Source: Odontesthes bonariensis (taxonomy: Eukaryota > Chordata > Actinopteri > Atheriniformes > Atherinopsidae). From it: a DNA stretch of 64,000 bases. The stretch is taken from contig NC_134507.1 of the NCBI RefSeq assembly GCF_027942865.1, positions 36,075,711 to 36,139,710 on the forward strand, given 5' to 3'. Below, piece after piece: positions 10,202 through 21,751 of the stretch (positions are counted from its first letter, which is position 1; the number at the start of each line of letters is the position of its first letter). The notes beneath the pieces were generated by a model. It was not told where the DNA came from. It did no database searches and saw nothing but the letters and a program-made list of their open reading frames with translations. The translations under genes were made by a program, and so were the position numbers.

Positions 10202-10417
10202 CTTTTGGCTTCTCCAGGCGCATGCAGTTTGACTGCGTCAAATGCAAAGGCAGTCCCTGTTTGACTTTTTGGAACTGCTCCTTTGTCAGGACAAAGTTAA
10301 ATGTATGAGGATCAAAGGCAACCATGACCTGGGACATCTCAGCAGATCCAGGATCAGCAAGATGGATCACAGGGTGATCATCAGATGTTTCAACAAAAGA
10401 CATGCAGAGAGAAAAAT

Positions 10418-10535
10418 GCTTACAGCACCTGGTATTCCCAAGCGGTCTCCCATCCAAGTACTAACCAGGCCCGACCCTGCTTGGCTTCCGAGATCGGACG
10501 AGATCGGGCGTGTTCAGGGCGGTGTGGCCGTAAGC
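10418..10535 (-). rRNA. 5S: 5S rRNA, unit M4
   Basis: Same as unit M1. Confidence 0.96.
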
Positions 10536-10902
10536 CACAGTCCCTGTGACAAATATGTGTTATATAGGTGCTGGAACCATACGTTTCCCCTATTTTACCA
10601 GAGAGTCGGCTTGAGAGGCTGATGTTGAGCCTGCACATCGACTTCCCTGATGTGATTGTTCTCTGCAGCTGAAAATGGGACTCTCAGATAACTTAGTGTG
10701 TGTCTGTCAAGCTCCTCTGTTCCCTGTGTGTTGTTTTGTGTTCATGGTCATACAGAGAAACCAGGGAAGCTCAATCCCACGACATGCTCATAAGCTGCGT
10801 CTTTTCTAAACATTATAGTTCTATGTTAGAAGTCAGAATACAACGGCTCCCTGAAACTACCACCCAGTACCGCTGGTTTTGTTATTTCACAAGAGTTGGG
10901 AA

Positions 10903-11090
10903 GAGTGCACCGTTCCCGGCGGCACCGCAGTACCGGGTCGATGCGTGGAGTGAACGGAGCAAGCCCCTTTTTCAACCCCTGTGCCTAAAAATCCATTTAA
11001 TATGTAGTCCTCATATAGAGGACGTATCAGATATTAAACTGATAAGAACAGATACTACACTTGATCTTAGCCAAAAGGCCGAGAAGCGAT
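10903..11090 (-). ncRNA. U2: U2 snRNA, unit M4
   Basis: Same minus-block variant as unit M1. Confidence 0.96.
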
Positions 11091-11386
11091 AACCCTCCAC
11101 TGTTTCACGTCCGAGGGCCCTTCCTGGCACAATGCGCACTTGTGGCGGTGCTCTTTTTTCGCCTACAAAGCGTCACTTTGCACCTCCGCCCACCCGCTGC
11201 AGTGAGCACTCTTCAGCCGTTTCAGATGGTACAACTTTGCACTCCCGCCCGCTCCACTGAGCACCATTCAAACAACAATTTAGCGCCTCCAGCTTTGAAC
11301 ATGGGCACGGTCTCAACACATAGGGTGACTCTACTCCGAGAAGTCACTCGGCACAGCAAGAAGATTTCCTTTGCACAGACAGAATG

Positions 11387-11505
11387 GGCTTCACCCGCAA
11401 AGGTAAAGCCTTCCAAAAATAGAAACAACTCATTAATGTTGCTCTCCACGGAAGTCTTTAGTAAAAGGCGAAAGACTTGTACGTTATGAAGAGAAACCAG
11501 AGTAC
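11387..11505 (-). ncRNA. U5: U5 snRNA, unit M5
   Basis: Same sequence as unit M1. Confidence 0.93.
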
Positions 11506-11807
11506 GAGTATTTGACACTGCGGGAGCAGTGCATCAGGCCAGTTGGCATAGCCACCTTCCCCATGGTGAGCTTTGCTTGGTTGAGACACTTGCTCCTCGG
11601 CCGACCAGGTAGGAACAATCGGGCCCTATTCAGTGGCTGCTTTGTCTTTTACTCTGTGCAAAAGACTAGGGGTCTTGAGGCTTTGTTCTGACCGCTCATT
11701 TGGTGTAGAGGTTTTTTTCAAGCAATTCTCCCAGTTGGCCCAATCCCAGAGCCATCTCAAAGTGGAGTTCACTTTCACTCTCTTTTCGCAGACTAAAAGC
11801 CAGAGTT

Positions 11808-11886
11808 TTATCTCAGAAGCTAAGCAGAGTCGGGCCTGGTTAGTACTTGGATGGGAGACCGCCTGCGAATACCAGGTGCTGTAAGC
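11808..11886 (+). pseudogene. 5S rRNA pseudogene, unit M5
   Basis: Copy of 5068-5146. Confidence 0.9.
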
Positions 11887-12102
11887 CTTTTGGCTTCTCC
11901 AGGCGCATGCAGTTTGACTGCGTCAAATGCAAAGGCAGTCCCTGTTTGACTTTTTGGAACTGCTCCTTTGTCAGGACAAAGTTAAATGTATGAGGATCAA
12001 AGGCAACCATGACCTGGGACATCTCAGCAGATCCAGGATCAGCAAGATGGATCACAGGGTGATCATCAGATGTTTCAACAAAAGACATGCAGAGAGAAAA
12101 AT

Positions 12103-12220
12103 GCTTACAGCACCTGGTATTCCCAAGCGGTCTCCCATCCAAGTACTAACCAGGCCCGACCCTGCTTGGCTTCCGAGATCGGACGAGATCGGGCGTGTTC
12201 AGGGCGGTGTGGCCGTAAGC
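12103..12220 (-). rRNA. 5S: 5S rRNA, unit M5
   Basis: Same as unit M1. Confidence 0.96.
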
Positions 12221-12587
12221 CACAGTCCCTGTGACAAATATGTGTTATATAGGTGCTGGAACCATACGTTTCCCCTATTTTACCAGAGAGTCGGCTTGAG
12301 AGGCTGATGTTGAGCCTGCACATCGACTTCCCTGATGTGATTGTTCTCTGCAGCTGAAAATGGGACTCTCAGATAACTTAGTGTGTGTCTGTCAAGCTCC
12401 TCTGTTCCCTGTGTGTTGTTTTGTGTTCATGGTCATACAGAGAAACCAGGGAAGCTCAATCCCACGACATGCTCATAAGCTGCGTCTTTTCTAAACATTA
12501 TAGTTCTATGTTAGAAGTCAGAATACAACGGCTCCCTGAAACTACCACCCAGTACCGCTGGTTTTGTTATTTCACAAGAGTTGGGAA

Positions 12588-12775
12588 GAGTGCACCGTTC
12601 CCGGCGGCACCGCAGTACCGGGTCGATGCGTGGAGTGAACGGAGCAAGCCCCTTTTTCAACCCCTGTGCCTAAAAATCCATTTAATATGTAGTCCTCATA
12701 TAGAGGACGTATCAGATATTAAACTGATAAGAACAGATACTACACTTGATCTTAGCCAAAAGGCCGAGAAGCGAT
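12588..12775 (-). ncRNA. U2: U2 snRNA, unit M5
   Basis: Same minus-block variant as unit M1. Confidence 0.96.
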
Positions 12776-13071
12776 AACCCTCCACTGTTTCACGTCCGAG
12801 GGCCCTTCCTGGCACAATGCGCACTTGTGGCGGTGCTCTTTTTTCGCCTACAAAGCGTCACTTTGCACCTCCGCCCACCCGCTGCAGTGAGCACTCTTCA
12901 GCCGTTTCAGATGGTACAACTTTGCACTCCCGCCCGCTCCACTGAGCACCATTCAAACAACAATTTAGCGCCTCCAGCTTTGAACATGGGCACGGTCTCA
13001 ACACATAGGGTGACTCTACTCCGAGAAGTCACTCGGCACAGCAAGAAGATTTCCTTTGCACAGACAGAATG

Positions 13072-13190
13072 GGCTTCACCCGCAAAGGTAAAGCCTTCCA
13101 AAAATAGAAACAACTCATTAATGTTGCTCTCCACGGAAGTCTTTAGTAAAAGGCGAAAGACTTGTACGTTATGAAGAGAAACCAGAGTAC
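13072..13190 (-). ncRNA. U5: U5 snRNA, unit M6
   Basis: Same sequence as unit M1. Confidence 0.93.
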
Positions 13191-13492
13191 GAGTATTTGA
13201 CACTGCGGGAGCAGTGCATCAGGCCAGTTGGCATAGCCACCTTCCCCATGGTGAGCTTTGCTTGGTTGAGACACTTGCTCCTCGGCCGACCAGGTAGGAA
13301 CAATCGGGCCCTATTCAGTGGCTGCTTTGTCTTTTACTCTGTGCAAAAGACTAGGGGTCTTGAGGCTTTGTTCTGACCGCTCATTTGGTGTAGAGGTTTT
13401 TTTCAAGCAATTCTCCCAGTTGGCCCAATCCCAGAGCCATCTCAAAGTGGAGTTCACTTTCACTCTCTTTTCGCAGACTAAAAGCCAGAGTT

Positions 13493-13571
13493 TTATCTCA
13501 GAAGCTAAGCAGAGTCGGGCCTGGTTAGTACTTGGATGGGAGACCGCCTGCGAATACCAGGTGCTGTAAGC
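13493..13571 (+). pseudogene. 5S rRNA pseudogene, unit M6
   Basis: Copy of 5068-5146. Confidence 0.9.
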
Positions 13572-13787
13572 CTTTTGGCTTCTCCAGGCGCATGCAGTTT
13601 GACTGCGTCAAATGCAAAGGCAGTCCCTGTTTGACTTTTTGGAACTGCTCCTTTGTCAGGACAAAGTTAAATGTATGAGGATCAAAGGCAACCATGACCT
13701 GGGACATCTCAGCAGATCCAGGATCAGCAAGATGGATCACAGGGTGATCATCAGATGTTTCAACAAAAGACATGCAGAGAGAAAAAT

Positions 13788-13905
13788 GCTTACAGCACCT
13801 GGTATTCCCAAGCGGTCTCCCATCCAAGTACTAACCAGGCCCGACCCTGCTTGGCTTCCGAGATCGGACGAGATCGGGCGTGTTCAGGGCGGTGTGGCCG
13901 TAAGC
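13788..13905 (-). rRNA. 5S: 5S rRNA, unit M6
   Basis: Same as unit M1. Confidence 0.96.
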
Positions 13906-14272
13906 CACAGTCCCTGTGACAAATATGTGTTATATAGGTGCTGGAACCATACGTTTCCCCTATTTTACCAGAGAGTCGGCTTGAGAGGCTGATGTTGAGC
14001 CTGCACATCGACTTCCCTGATGTGATTGTTCTCTGCAGCTGAAAATGGGACTCTCAGATAACTTAGTGTGTGTCTGTCAAGCTCCTCTGTTCCCTGTGTG
14101 TTGTTTTGTGTTCATGGTCATACAGAGAAACCAGGGAAGCTCAATCCCACGACATGCTCATAAGCTGCGTCTTTTCTAAACATTATAGTTCTATGTTAGA
14201 AGTCAGAATACAACGGCTCCCTGAAACTACCACCCAGTACCGCTGGTTTTGTTATTTCACAAGAGTTGGGAA

Positions 14273-14460
14273 GAGTGCACCGTTCCCGGCGGCACCGCAG
14301 TACCGGGTCGATGCGTGGAGTGAACGGAGCAAGCCCCTTTTTCAACCCCTGTGCCTAAAAATCCATTTAATATGTAGTCCTCATATAGAGGACGTATCAG
14401 ATATTAAACTGATAAGAACAGATACTACACTTGATCTTAGCCAAAAGGCCGAGAAGCGAT
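14273..14460 (-). ncRNA. U2: U2 snRNA, unit M6
   Basis: Same minus-block variant as unit M1. Confidence 0.96.
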
Positions 14461-14756
14461 AACCCTCCACTGTTTCACGTCCGAGGGCCCTTCCTGGCAC
14501 AATGCGCACTTGTGGCGGTGCTCTTTTTTCGCCTACAAAGCGTCACTTTGCACCTCCGCCCACCCGCTGCAGTGAGCACTCTTCAGCCGTTTCAGATGGT
14601 ACAACTTTGCACTCCCGCCCGCTCCACTGAGCACCATTCAAACAACAATTTAGCGCCTCCAGCTTTGAACATGGGCACGGTCTCAACACATAGGGTGACT
14701 CTACTCCGAGAAGTCACTCGGCACAGCAAGAAGATTTCCTTTGCACAGACAGAATG

Positions 14757-14875
14757 GGCTTCACCCGCAAAGGTAAAGCCTTCCAAAAATAGAAACAACT
14801 CATTAATGTTGCTCTCCACGGAAGTCTTTAGTAAAAGGCGAAAGACTTGTACGTTATGAAGAGAAACCAGAGTAC
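14757..14875 (-). ncRNA. U5: U5 snRNA, unit M7
   Basis: Same sequence as unit M1. Confidence 0.93.
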
Positions 14876-15177
14876 GAGTATTTGACACTGCGGGAGCAGT
14901 GCATCAGGCCAGTTGGCATAGCCACCTTCCCCATGGTGAGCTTTGCTTGGTTGAGACACTTGCTCCTCGGCCGACCAGGTAGGAACAATCGGGCCCTATT
15001 CAGTGGCTGCTTTGTCTTTTACTCTGTGCAAAAGACTAGGGGTCTTGAGGCTTTGTTCTGACCGCTCATTTGGTGTAGAGGTTTTTTTCAAGCAATTCTC
15101 CCAGTTGGCCCAATCCCAGAGCCATCTCAAAGTGGAGTTCACTTTCACTCTCTTTTCGCAGACTAAAAGCCAGAGTT

Positions 15178-15256
15178 TTATCTCAGAAGCTAAGCAGAGT
15201 CGGGCCTGGTTAGTACTTGGATGGGAGACCGCCTGCGAATACCAGGTGCTGTAAGC
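15178..15256 (+). pseudogene. 5S rRNA pseudogene, unit M7
   Basis: Copy of 5068-5146. Confidence 0.9.
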
Positions 15257-15472
15257 CTTTTGGCTTCTCCAGGCGCATGCAGTTTGACTGCGTCAAATGC
15301 AAAGGCAGTCCCTGTTTGACTTTTTGGAACTGCTCCTTTGTCAGGACAAAGTTAAATGTATGAGGATCAAAGGCAACCATGACCTGGGACATCTCAGCAG
15401 ATCCAGGATCAGCAAGATGGATCACAGGGTGATCATCAGATGTTTCAACAAAAGACATGCAGAGAGAAAAAT

Positions 15473-15590
15473 GCTTACAGCACCTGGTATTCCCAAGCGG
15501 TCTCCCATCCAAGTACTAACCAGGCCCGACCCTGCTTGGCTTCCGAGATCGGACGAGATCGGGCGTGTTCAGGGCGGTGTGGCCGTAAGC
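15473..15590 (-). rRNA. 5S: 5S rRNA, unit M7
   Basis: Same as unit M1. Confidence 0.96.
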
Positions 15591-15957
15591 CACAGTCCCT
15601 GTGACAAATATGTGTTATATAGGTGCTGGAACCATACGTTTCCCCTATTTTACCAGAGAGTCGGCTTGAGAGGCTGATGTTGAGCCTGCACATCGACTTC
15701 CCTGATGTGATTGTTCTCTGCAGCTGAAAATGGGACTCTCAGATAACTTAGTGTGTGTCTGTCAAGCTCCTCTGTTCCCTGTGTGTTGTTTTGTGTTCAT
15801 GGTCATACAGAGAAACCAGGGAAGCTCAATCCCACGACATGCTCATAAGCTGCGTCTTTTCTAAACATTATAGTTCTATGTTAGAAGTCAGAATACAACG
15901 GCTCCCTGAAACTACCACCCAGTACCGCTGGTTTTGTTATTTCACAAGAGTTGGGAA

Positions 15958-16145
15958 GAGTGCACCGTTCCCGGCGGCACCGCAGTACCGGGTCGATGCG
16001 TGGAGTGAACGGAGCAAGCCCCTTTTTCAACCCCTGTGCCTAAAAATCCATTTAATATGTAGTCCTCATATAGAGGACGTATCAGATATTAAACTGATAA
16101 GAACAGATACTACACTTGATCTTAGCCAAAAGGCCGAGAAGCGAT
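15958..16145 (-). ncRNA. U2: U2 snRNA, unit M7
   Basis: Same minus-block variant as unit M1. Confidence 0.96.
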
Positions 16146-16441
16146 AACCCTCCACTGTTTCACGTCCGAGGGCCCTTCCTGGCACAATGCGCACTTGTGG
16201 CGGTGCTCTTTTTTCGCCTACAAAGCGTCACTTTGCACCTCCGCCCACCCGCTGCAGTGAGCACTCTTCAGCCGTTTCAGATGGTACAACTTTGCACTCC
16301 CGCCCGCTCCACTGAGCACCATTCAAACAACAATTTAGCGCCTCCAGCTTTGAACATGGGCACGGTCTCAACACATAGGGTGACTCTACTCCGAGAAGTC
16401 ACTCGGCACAGCAAGAAGATTTCCTTTGCACAGACAGAATG

Positions 16442-16560
16442 GGCTTCACCCGCAAAGGTAAAGCCTTCCAAAAATAGAAACAACTCATTAATGTTGCTCT
16501 CCACGGAAGTCTTTAGTAAAAGGCGAAAGACTTGTACGTTATGAAGAGAAACCAGAGTAC
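16442..16560 (-). ncRNA. U5: U5 snRNA, unit M8
   Basis: Same sequence as unit M1. Confidence 0.93.
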
Positions 16561-16862
16561 GAGTATTTGACACTGCGGGAGCAGTGCATCAGGCCAGTTG
16601 GCATAGCCACCTTCCCCATGGTGAGCTTTGCTTGGTTGAGACACTTGCTCCTCGGCCGACCAGGTAGGAACAATCGGGCCCTATTCAGTGGCTGCTTTGT
16701 CTTTTACTCTGTGCAAAAGACTAGGGGTCTTGAGGCTTTGTTCTGACCGCTCATTTGGTGTAGAGGTTTTTTTCAAGCAATTCTCCCAGTTGGCCCAATC
16801 CCAGAGCCATCTCAAAGTGGAGTTCACTTTCACTCTCTTTTCGCAGACTAAAAGCCAGAGTT

Positions 16863-16941
16863 TTATCTCAGAAGCTAAGCAGAGTCGGGCCTGGTTAGTA
16901 CTTGGATGGGAGACCGCCTGCGAATACCAGGTGCTGTAAGC
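16863..16941 (+). pseudogene. 5S rRNA pseudogene, unit M8
   Basis: Copy of 5068-5146. Confidence 0.9.
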
Positions 16942-17157
16942 CTTTTGGCTTCTCCAGGCGCATGCAGTTTGACTGCGTCAAATGCAAAGGCAGTCCCTGT
17001 TTGACTTTTTGGAACTGCTCCTTTGTCAGGACAAAGTTAAATGTATGAGGATCAAAGGCAACCATGACCTGGGACATCTCAGCAGATCCAGGATCAGCAA
17101 GATGGATCACAGGGTGATCATCAGATGTTTCAACAAAAGACATGCAGAGAGAAAAAT

Positions 17158-17275
17158 GCTTACAGCACCTGGTATTCCCAAGCGGTCTCCCATCCAAGTA
17201 CTAACCAGGCCCGACCCTGCTTGGCTTCCGAGATCGGACGAGATCGGGCGTGTTCAGGGCGGTGTGGCCGTAAGC
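17158..17275 (-). rRNA. 5S: 5S rRNA, unit M8
   Basis: Same as unit M1. Confidence 0.96.
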
Positions 17276-17642
17276 CACAGTCCCTGTGACAAATATGTGT
17301 TATATAGGTGCTGGAACCATACGTTTCCCCTATTTTACCAGAGAGTCGGCTTGAGAGGCTGATGTTGAGCCTGCACATCGACTTCCCTGATGTGATTGTT
17401 CTCTGCAGCTGAAAATGGGACTCTCAGATAACTTAGTGTGTGTCTGTCAAGCTCCTCTGTTCCCTGTGTGTTGTTTTGTGTTCATGGTCATACAGAGAAA
17501 CCAGGGAAGCTCAATCCCACGACATGCTCATAAGCTGCGTCTTTTCTAAACATTATAGTTCTATGTTAGAAGTCAGAATACAACGGCTCCCTGAAACTAC
17601 CACCCAGTACCGCTGGTTTTGTTATTTCACAAGAGTTGGGAA

Positions 17643-17830
17643 GAGTGCACCGTTCCCGGCGGCACCGCAGTACCGGGTCGATGCGTGGAGTGAACGGAGC
17701 AAGCCCCTTTTTCAACCCCTGTGCCTAAAAATCCATTTAATATGTAGTCCTCATATAGAGGACGTATCAGATATTAAACTGATAAGAACAGATACTACAC
17801 TTGATCTTAGCCAAAAGGCCGAGAAGCGAT
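17643..17830 (-). ncRNA. U2: U2 snRNA, unit M8
   Basis: Same minus-block variant as unit M1; last uninterrupted U2. Confidence 0.96.
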
Positions 17831-18126
17831 AACCCTCCACTGTTTCACGTCCGAGGGCCCTTCCTGGCACAATGCGCACTTGTGGCGGTGCTCTTTTTTC
17901 GCCTACAAAGCGTCACTTTGCACCTCCGCCCACCCGCTGCAGTGAGCACTCTTCAGCCGTTTCAGATGGTACAACTTTGCACTCCCGCCCGCTCCACTGA
18001 GCACCATTCAAACAACAATTTAGCGCCTCCAGCTTTGAACATGGGCACGGTCTCAACACATAGGGTGACTCTACTCCGAGAAGTCACTCGGCACAGCAAG
18101 AAGATTTCCTTTGCACAGACAGAATG

Positions 18127-18245
18127 GGCTTCACCCGCAAAGGTAAAGCCTTCCAAAAATAGAAACAACTCATTAATGTTGCTCTCCACGGAAGTCTTTA
18201 GTAAAAGGCGAAAGACTTGTACGTTATGAAGAGAAACCAGAGTAC
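18127..18245 (-). ncRNA. U5: U5 snRNA, unit M9
   Basis: Same sequence as unit M1; last U5 of the array, since the edge unit has lost its U5. Confidence 0.93.
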
Positions 18246-18547
18246 GAGTATTTGACACTGCGGGAGCAGTGCATCAGGCCAGTTGGCATAGCCACCTTCC
18301 CCATGGTGAGCTTTGCTTGGTTGAGACACTTGCTCCTCGGCCGACCAGGTAGGAACAATCGGGCCCTATTCAGTGGCTGCTTTGTCTTTTACTCTGTGCA
18401 AAAGACTAGGGGTCTTGAGGCTTTGTTCTGACCGCTCATTTGGTGTAGAGGTTTTTTTCAAGCAATTCTCCCAGTTGGCCCAATCCCAGAGCCATCTCAA
18501 AGTGGAGTTCACTTTCACTCTCTTTTCGCAGACTAAAAGCCAGAGTT

Positions 18548-18626
18548 TTATCTCAGAAGCTAAGCAGAGTCGGGCCTGGTTAGTACTTGGATGGGAGACC
18601 GCCTGCGAATACCAGGTGCTGTAAGC
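18548..18626 (+). pseudogene. 5S rRNA pseudogene, unit M9
   Basis: Copy of 5068-5146; last one in the array. Confidence 0.9.
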
Positions 18627-18842
18627 CTTTTGGCTTCTCCAGGCGCATGCAGTTTGACTGCGTCAAATGCAAAGGCAGTCCCTGTTTGACTTTTTGGAAC
18701 TGCTCCTTTGTCAGGACAAAGTTAAATGTATGAGGATCAAAGGCAACCATGACCTGGGACATCTCAGCAGATCCAGGATCAGCAAGATGGATCACAGGGT
18801 GATCATCAGATGTTTCAACAAAAGACATGCAGAGAGAAAAAT

Positions 18843-18960
18843 GCTTACAGCACCTGGTATTCCCAAGCGGTCTCCCATCCAAGTACTAACCAGGCCCGAC
18901 CCTGCTTGGCTTCCGAGATCGGACGAGATCGGGCGTGTTCAGGGCGGTGTGGCCGTAAGC
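18843..18960 (-). rRNA. 5S: 5S rRNA, unit M9
   Basis: Same as unit M1; last 5S gene before the array edge. Confidence 0.96.
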
Positions 18961-19477
18961 CACAGTCCCTGTGACAAATATGTGTTATATAGGTGCTGGA
19001 ACCATACGTTTCCCCTATTTTACCAGAGAGTCGGCTTGAGAGGCTGATGTTGAGCCTGCACATCGACTTCCCTGATGTGATTGTTCTCTGCAGCTGAAAA
19101 TGGGACTCTCAGATAACTTAGTGTGTGTCTGTCAAGCTCCTCTGTTCCCTGTGTGTTGTTTTGTGTTCATGGTCATACAGAGAAACCAGGGAAGCTCAAT
19201 CCCACGACATGCTCATAAGCTGCGTCTTTTCTAAACATTATAGTTCTATGTTAGAAGTCAGAATACAACGGCTCCCTGAAACTACCACCCAGTACCGCTG
19301 GTTTTGTTATTTCACAAGAGTTGGGAAGAGTGCACCGTTCCCGGCGGCACCGCAGTACCGGGTCGATGCGTGGAGTGAACGGAGCAAGCCCCTTTTTCAA
19401 CCCCTGTGCCTAAAAATCCATTTAATATGTAGTCCTCATATAGAGGACGTATCAGATATTAAACTGATAAGAACAGA

Positions 19478-19944
19478 TTTTTTTTCTTTTGAAAAAATTT
19501 ATTGACACTAATACATCACATTTTCATAAAAACTTAATATTTAAGACATATGTTTTACATTTGAATAAAAACATCAATAAATAAGTGTAATCTGTATAAC
19601 CACATTTAAAACAACAACAATAAAACAAGTTTTTCATGGGATATTACAGATAAAGTCAATGTTGTCTAAGGTAAGAGCTACATGTGAAGTAGTTCTCATG
19701 CGAGTAGCAGTTTGTATTGAGTGTCTTTAAAAAGGAGTGCATTAGTTAAAATGCTCTCTTCCAAGTCCATTTTTTGTGCAGGAGCACAGTGAGTCCCTAC
19801 CCAGGGAAACTCATTTCGCTCCCCCAAAGAGTAGGTCTCTCGGGATCCTGCCGTGGTGCTCAGAGGAGATCCCCACCCTGTTGCTCCTTCCCACCTTCCT
19901 CACCCGGAGAGCCAGGCCGTCGCTGCTTTGACCTTTTTGTGTGT
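19478..19944 (-). mobile_element. Site-specific LINE 3' fragment in U2 (Keno-like), copy A
   Basis: On the minus strand it ends CAATAAATTTTTTCAAAAG followed by an A8 tail, then joins U2 directly. It is flanked by a 16-base duplication of U2, TCTGTTCTTATCAGTT, at 19945-19960 and 19462-19477. A polyadenylation signal, A tail, 5' truncation and long target duplication are the marks of target-primed reverse transcription. From knowledge: the Keno family (Tx1 clade of L1) inserts specifically in U2 genes. No diagnostic ORF remains, so the family name is an inference. Confidence 0.7.
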
Positions 19945-19960
19945 AACTGATAAGAACAGA

Positions 19961-20043
19961 TTTTTTTTCTTTTGAAAAAATTTATTGACACTAATACATT
20001 ACATTTTCATAAAAACTTAATATTTAAGACATATGTTGATATG
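19961..20043 (-). mobile_element. Site-specific LINE 3' fragment in U2 (Keno-like), copy B
   Basis: The last ~80 bases of the same element as copy A, differing at about one base, again ending in A8 and flanked by U2 target sequence: 14 bases, TCTGTT(C/T)TTATCAG, at 19947-19960 and 20044-20057. It is a second insertion at the same U2 position, with a more severe 5' truncation. Confidence 0.7.
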
Positions 20044-20095
20044 CTGATAAAAACAGATACTACACTTGATCTTAGCCAAAAGGCCGAGAAGCGAT

Positions 20096-20475
20096 AACCC
20101 TCCACTGTTTCACGTCCGAGCGCCCTTCCTGGCACAATGCGCACTTGTGGCGGTGCTCTTTTTTCGCCTACAAAGCGTCACTTTGCACCTCCGCCCACCC
20201 GCTGCAGTGAGCACTCTTCAGCCGTTTCAGATGGTACAACTTTGCACTCCCGCCCGCTCAGGACAAAGTTAAATGTATGAGGATCAAAGCCAACAATGGC
20301 CTGGGACATCTCAGCAGGTCCAGGATCAGAAACATGGAGACTGAGAGCCAATAGAAACAGAGGTGTCTGCCAACCAATCAGCGGCAGCCGAAGCTGGTTA
20401 ACTTCCTCGTGTCTGTGTGTGTGTGTTTGTCACAGGGTGATCGTCAGATTTTTCAACAAAAGACATGCAGGGCGC
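20096..20475 (-). repeat. Decayed edge unit of the array
   Basis: 20096-20257 matches the U2-U5 spacer with scattered changes. At 20258 it jumps to the 5S-5S-pseudogene spacer, so U5 and the pseudogene are deleted. A ~100-base block with a (GT)n run at about 20332-20430 is absent from other units. Array similarity stops near 20475, before any 5S gene. Confidence 0.85.
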
Positions 20476-21751
20476 AGAAGTAAATAGAACTGTATTTCTT
20501 TTAAGAATTGGAAAGAATTGTCCTTGTGGATAAAAATCATGTCATTAACATCCATTTCTGTGACGGAAGCTAATAATTATTTGTGTTGACAGCAGCACCG
20601 TCACTGTGAAGGAGAGAGCATGAGAGTGTTATAAATAGTAGCTGATGGATTACTAGTTGTATATTCCTGGGTGGTAGAACACAAACACTTCTACACATAG
20701 ATTATATAAACCACCCCAGTCAGAACATCACCTGAGATGTCTACCCTTTGAGGGACATTTGTTTTTTGAGGTGTGGGAGTTAGAGGCAGCTGGGAGCTCT
20801 AACAGTCAACCAGCCACAGAGGATGAAGCTCTGATCACTTTTTTCTCATTCTCATAAGAAAATCTCAGCAATCTCATTGCTTTACAAATTCACCGCTTGA
20901 CTAGGCTCATGGATTATCTATATACAATACATCTTCACTGTAAAGTCCAATAGCTGCCCTGACATACATACATTCGTTAACTTTACTAGGTTAATTACCA
21001 TATGCACTTATGACTGATTTTTATGAAGTAAAAGTTAGTTGCATGGTGAAAAATGCAAAAAAAACTTAGTGTTTAGAGTGAAGATGACTTTATTTAGAGT
21101 GAAGCTCACTCAACAATAAGTAGCAACACAGTCTCACTCCCACTGCGCATTCAAAGAAGAAGAAGTGTGCATGGTGCGACATTCAGTCTCTCCCGCTCAG
21201 CAAAGTATATTAGGTCTATGTCAGCAACGCAGCAGTCCAGCACACAGGCCGGGGCACTGAGGGCAGCCTGCTGAGTCCACTTTTTCAGTTTTTTAAATTC
21301 TTTTGAAGAAGAATAAATAAGGTAAGTTATCAAGCAAGTATGTTTGTTAATATGTTTTAATTACTGCTCCGACTGTTAGCGTTCACTAGCTAACGTTAGC
21401 ATTAGTTAGCTAGCTAACGAACCAAACAGGCATAAGTTGGCCTGTTCAGGCCATGGTTAAGGCGAGTTTGGGCGGTTTCCCACCATAGTCCTGTGGTTAT
21501 CTTAAAACCTTTGAACAGTTCCAAAGCCTAATTACTTTGAAAGTCTCACATTTGAAATGTTGTAGCATGAGTTTTCCGTTTTCCCCAAATTGACAGCGGT
21601 GGCATTTTGGCCTGACTTTCAAATTTGCAAGGTGGAAATGACGGTTTTCAGTTAAGGCAGCATGAATGTGTTTGATGCAGAGAGGAGATAAATGAGGTTC
21701 ATAATGCACTGGCGCTGTCTTTCCTTGGGGAAATGGTGAAGGCTGGTGTAG
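20476..21751. other. Intergenic, no gene recognised
   Basis: AT-rich single-copy-looking DNA with AGCTAACGTTAGC-type short palindromes at about 21380-21420. A 110-codon minus-strand open frame at 21497-21829 runs into the foldback element and shows no recognisable domain. Confidence 0.5.

Larger units (their letters stand above)
19328..20095 (-). pseudogene. U2 snRNA of unit M9, split by two retroelement insertions
   Basis: The 3' part of U2 (19328-19477) and the 5' part (20044-20095) are intact, but about 566 bases of foreign sequence separate them near U2 nt 40-55. The U2 segment around the break is present three times: 19462-19477, 19945-19960 and 20044-20057. The break lies just 3' of the branch-pairing sequence, so no functional U2 can be made from this copy. 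Confidence 0.93.
4456..20475 (-). repeat. U5-U2-5S tandem array, minus-strand block (units M1-M9 plus a decayed edge unit)
   Basis: Nine consecutive 1685-base units in inverse orientation to the left block, starting inside a unit at 4456. The ninth U2 is interrupted at 19478 and the remaining sequence is a truncated unit ending near 20475. Units M1-M9 appear identical to one another where compared, and differ as a group from the P units at two or more fixed sites. Confidence 0.97.

Noticed and set aside
59-19505. Many repeated open frames of 72-142 codons in the array
   Set aside because: They recur only because the unit recurs, overlap U2, U5 and 5S genes on both strands and show no domain. 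One (1486-1788) looks slightly protein-like but has no supported start or homology.
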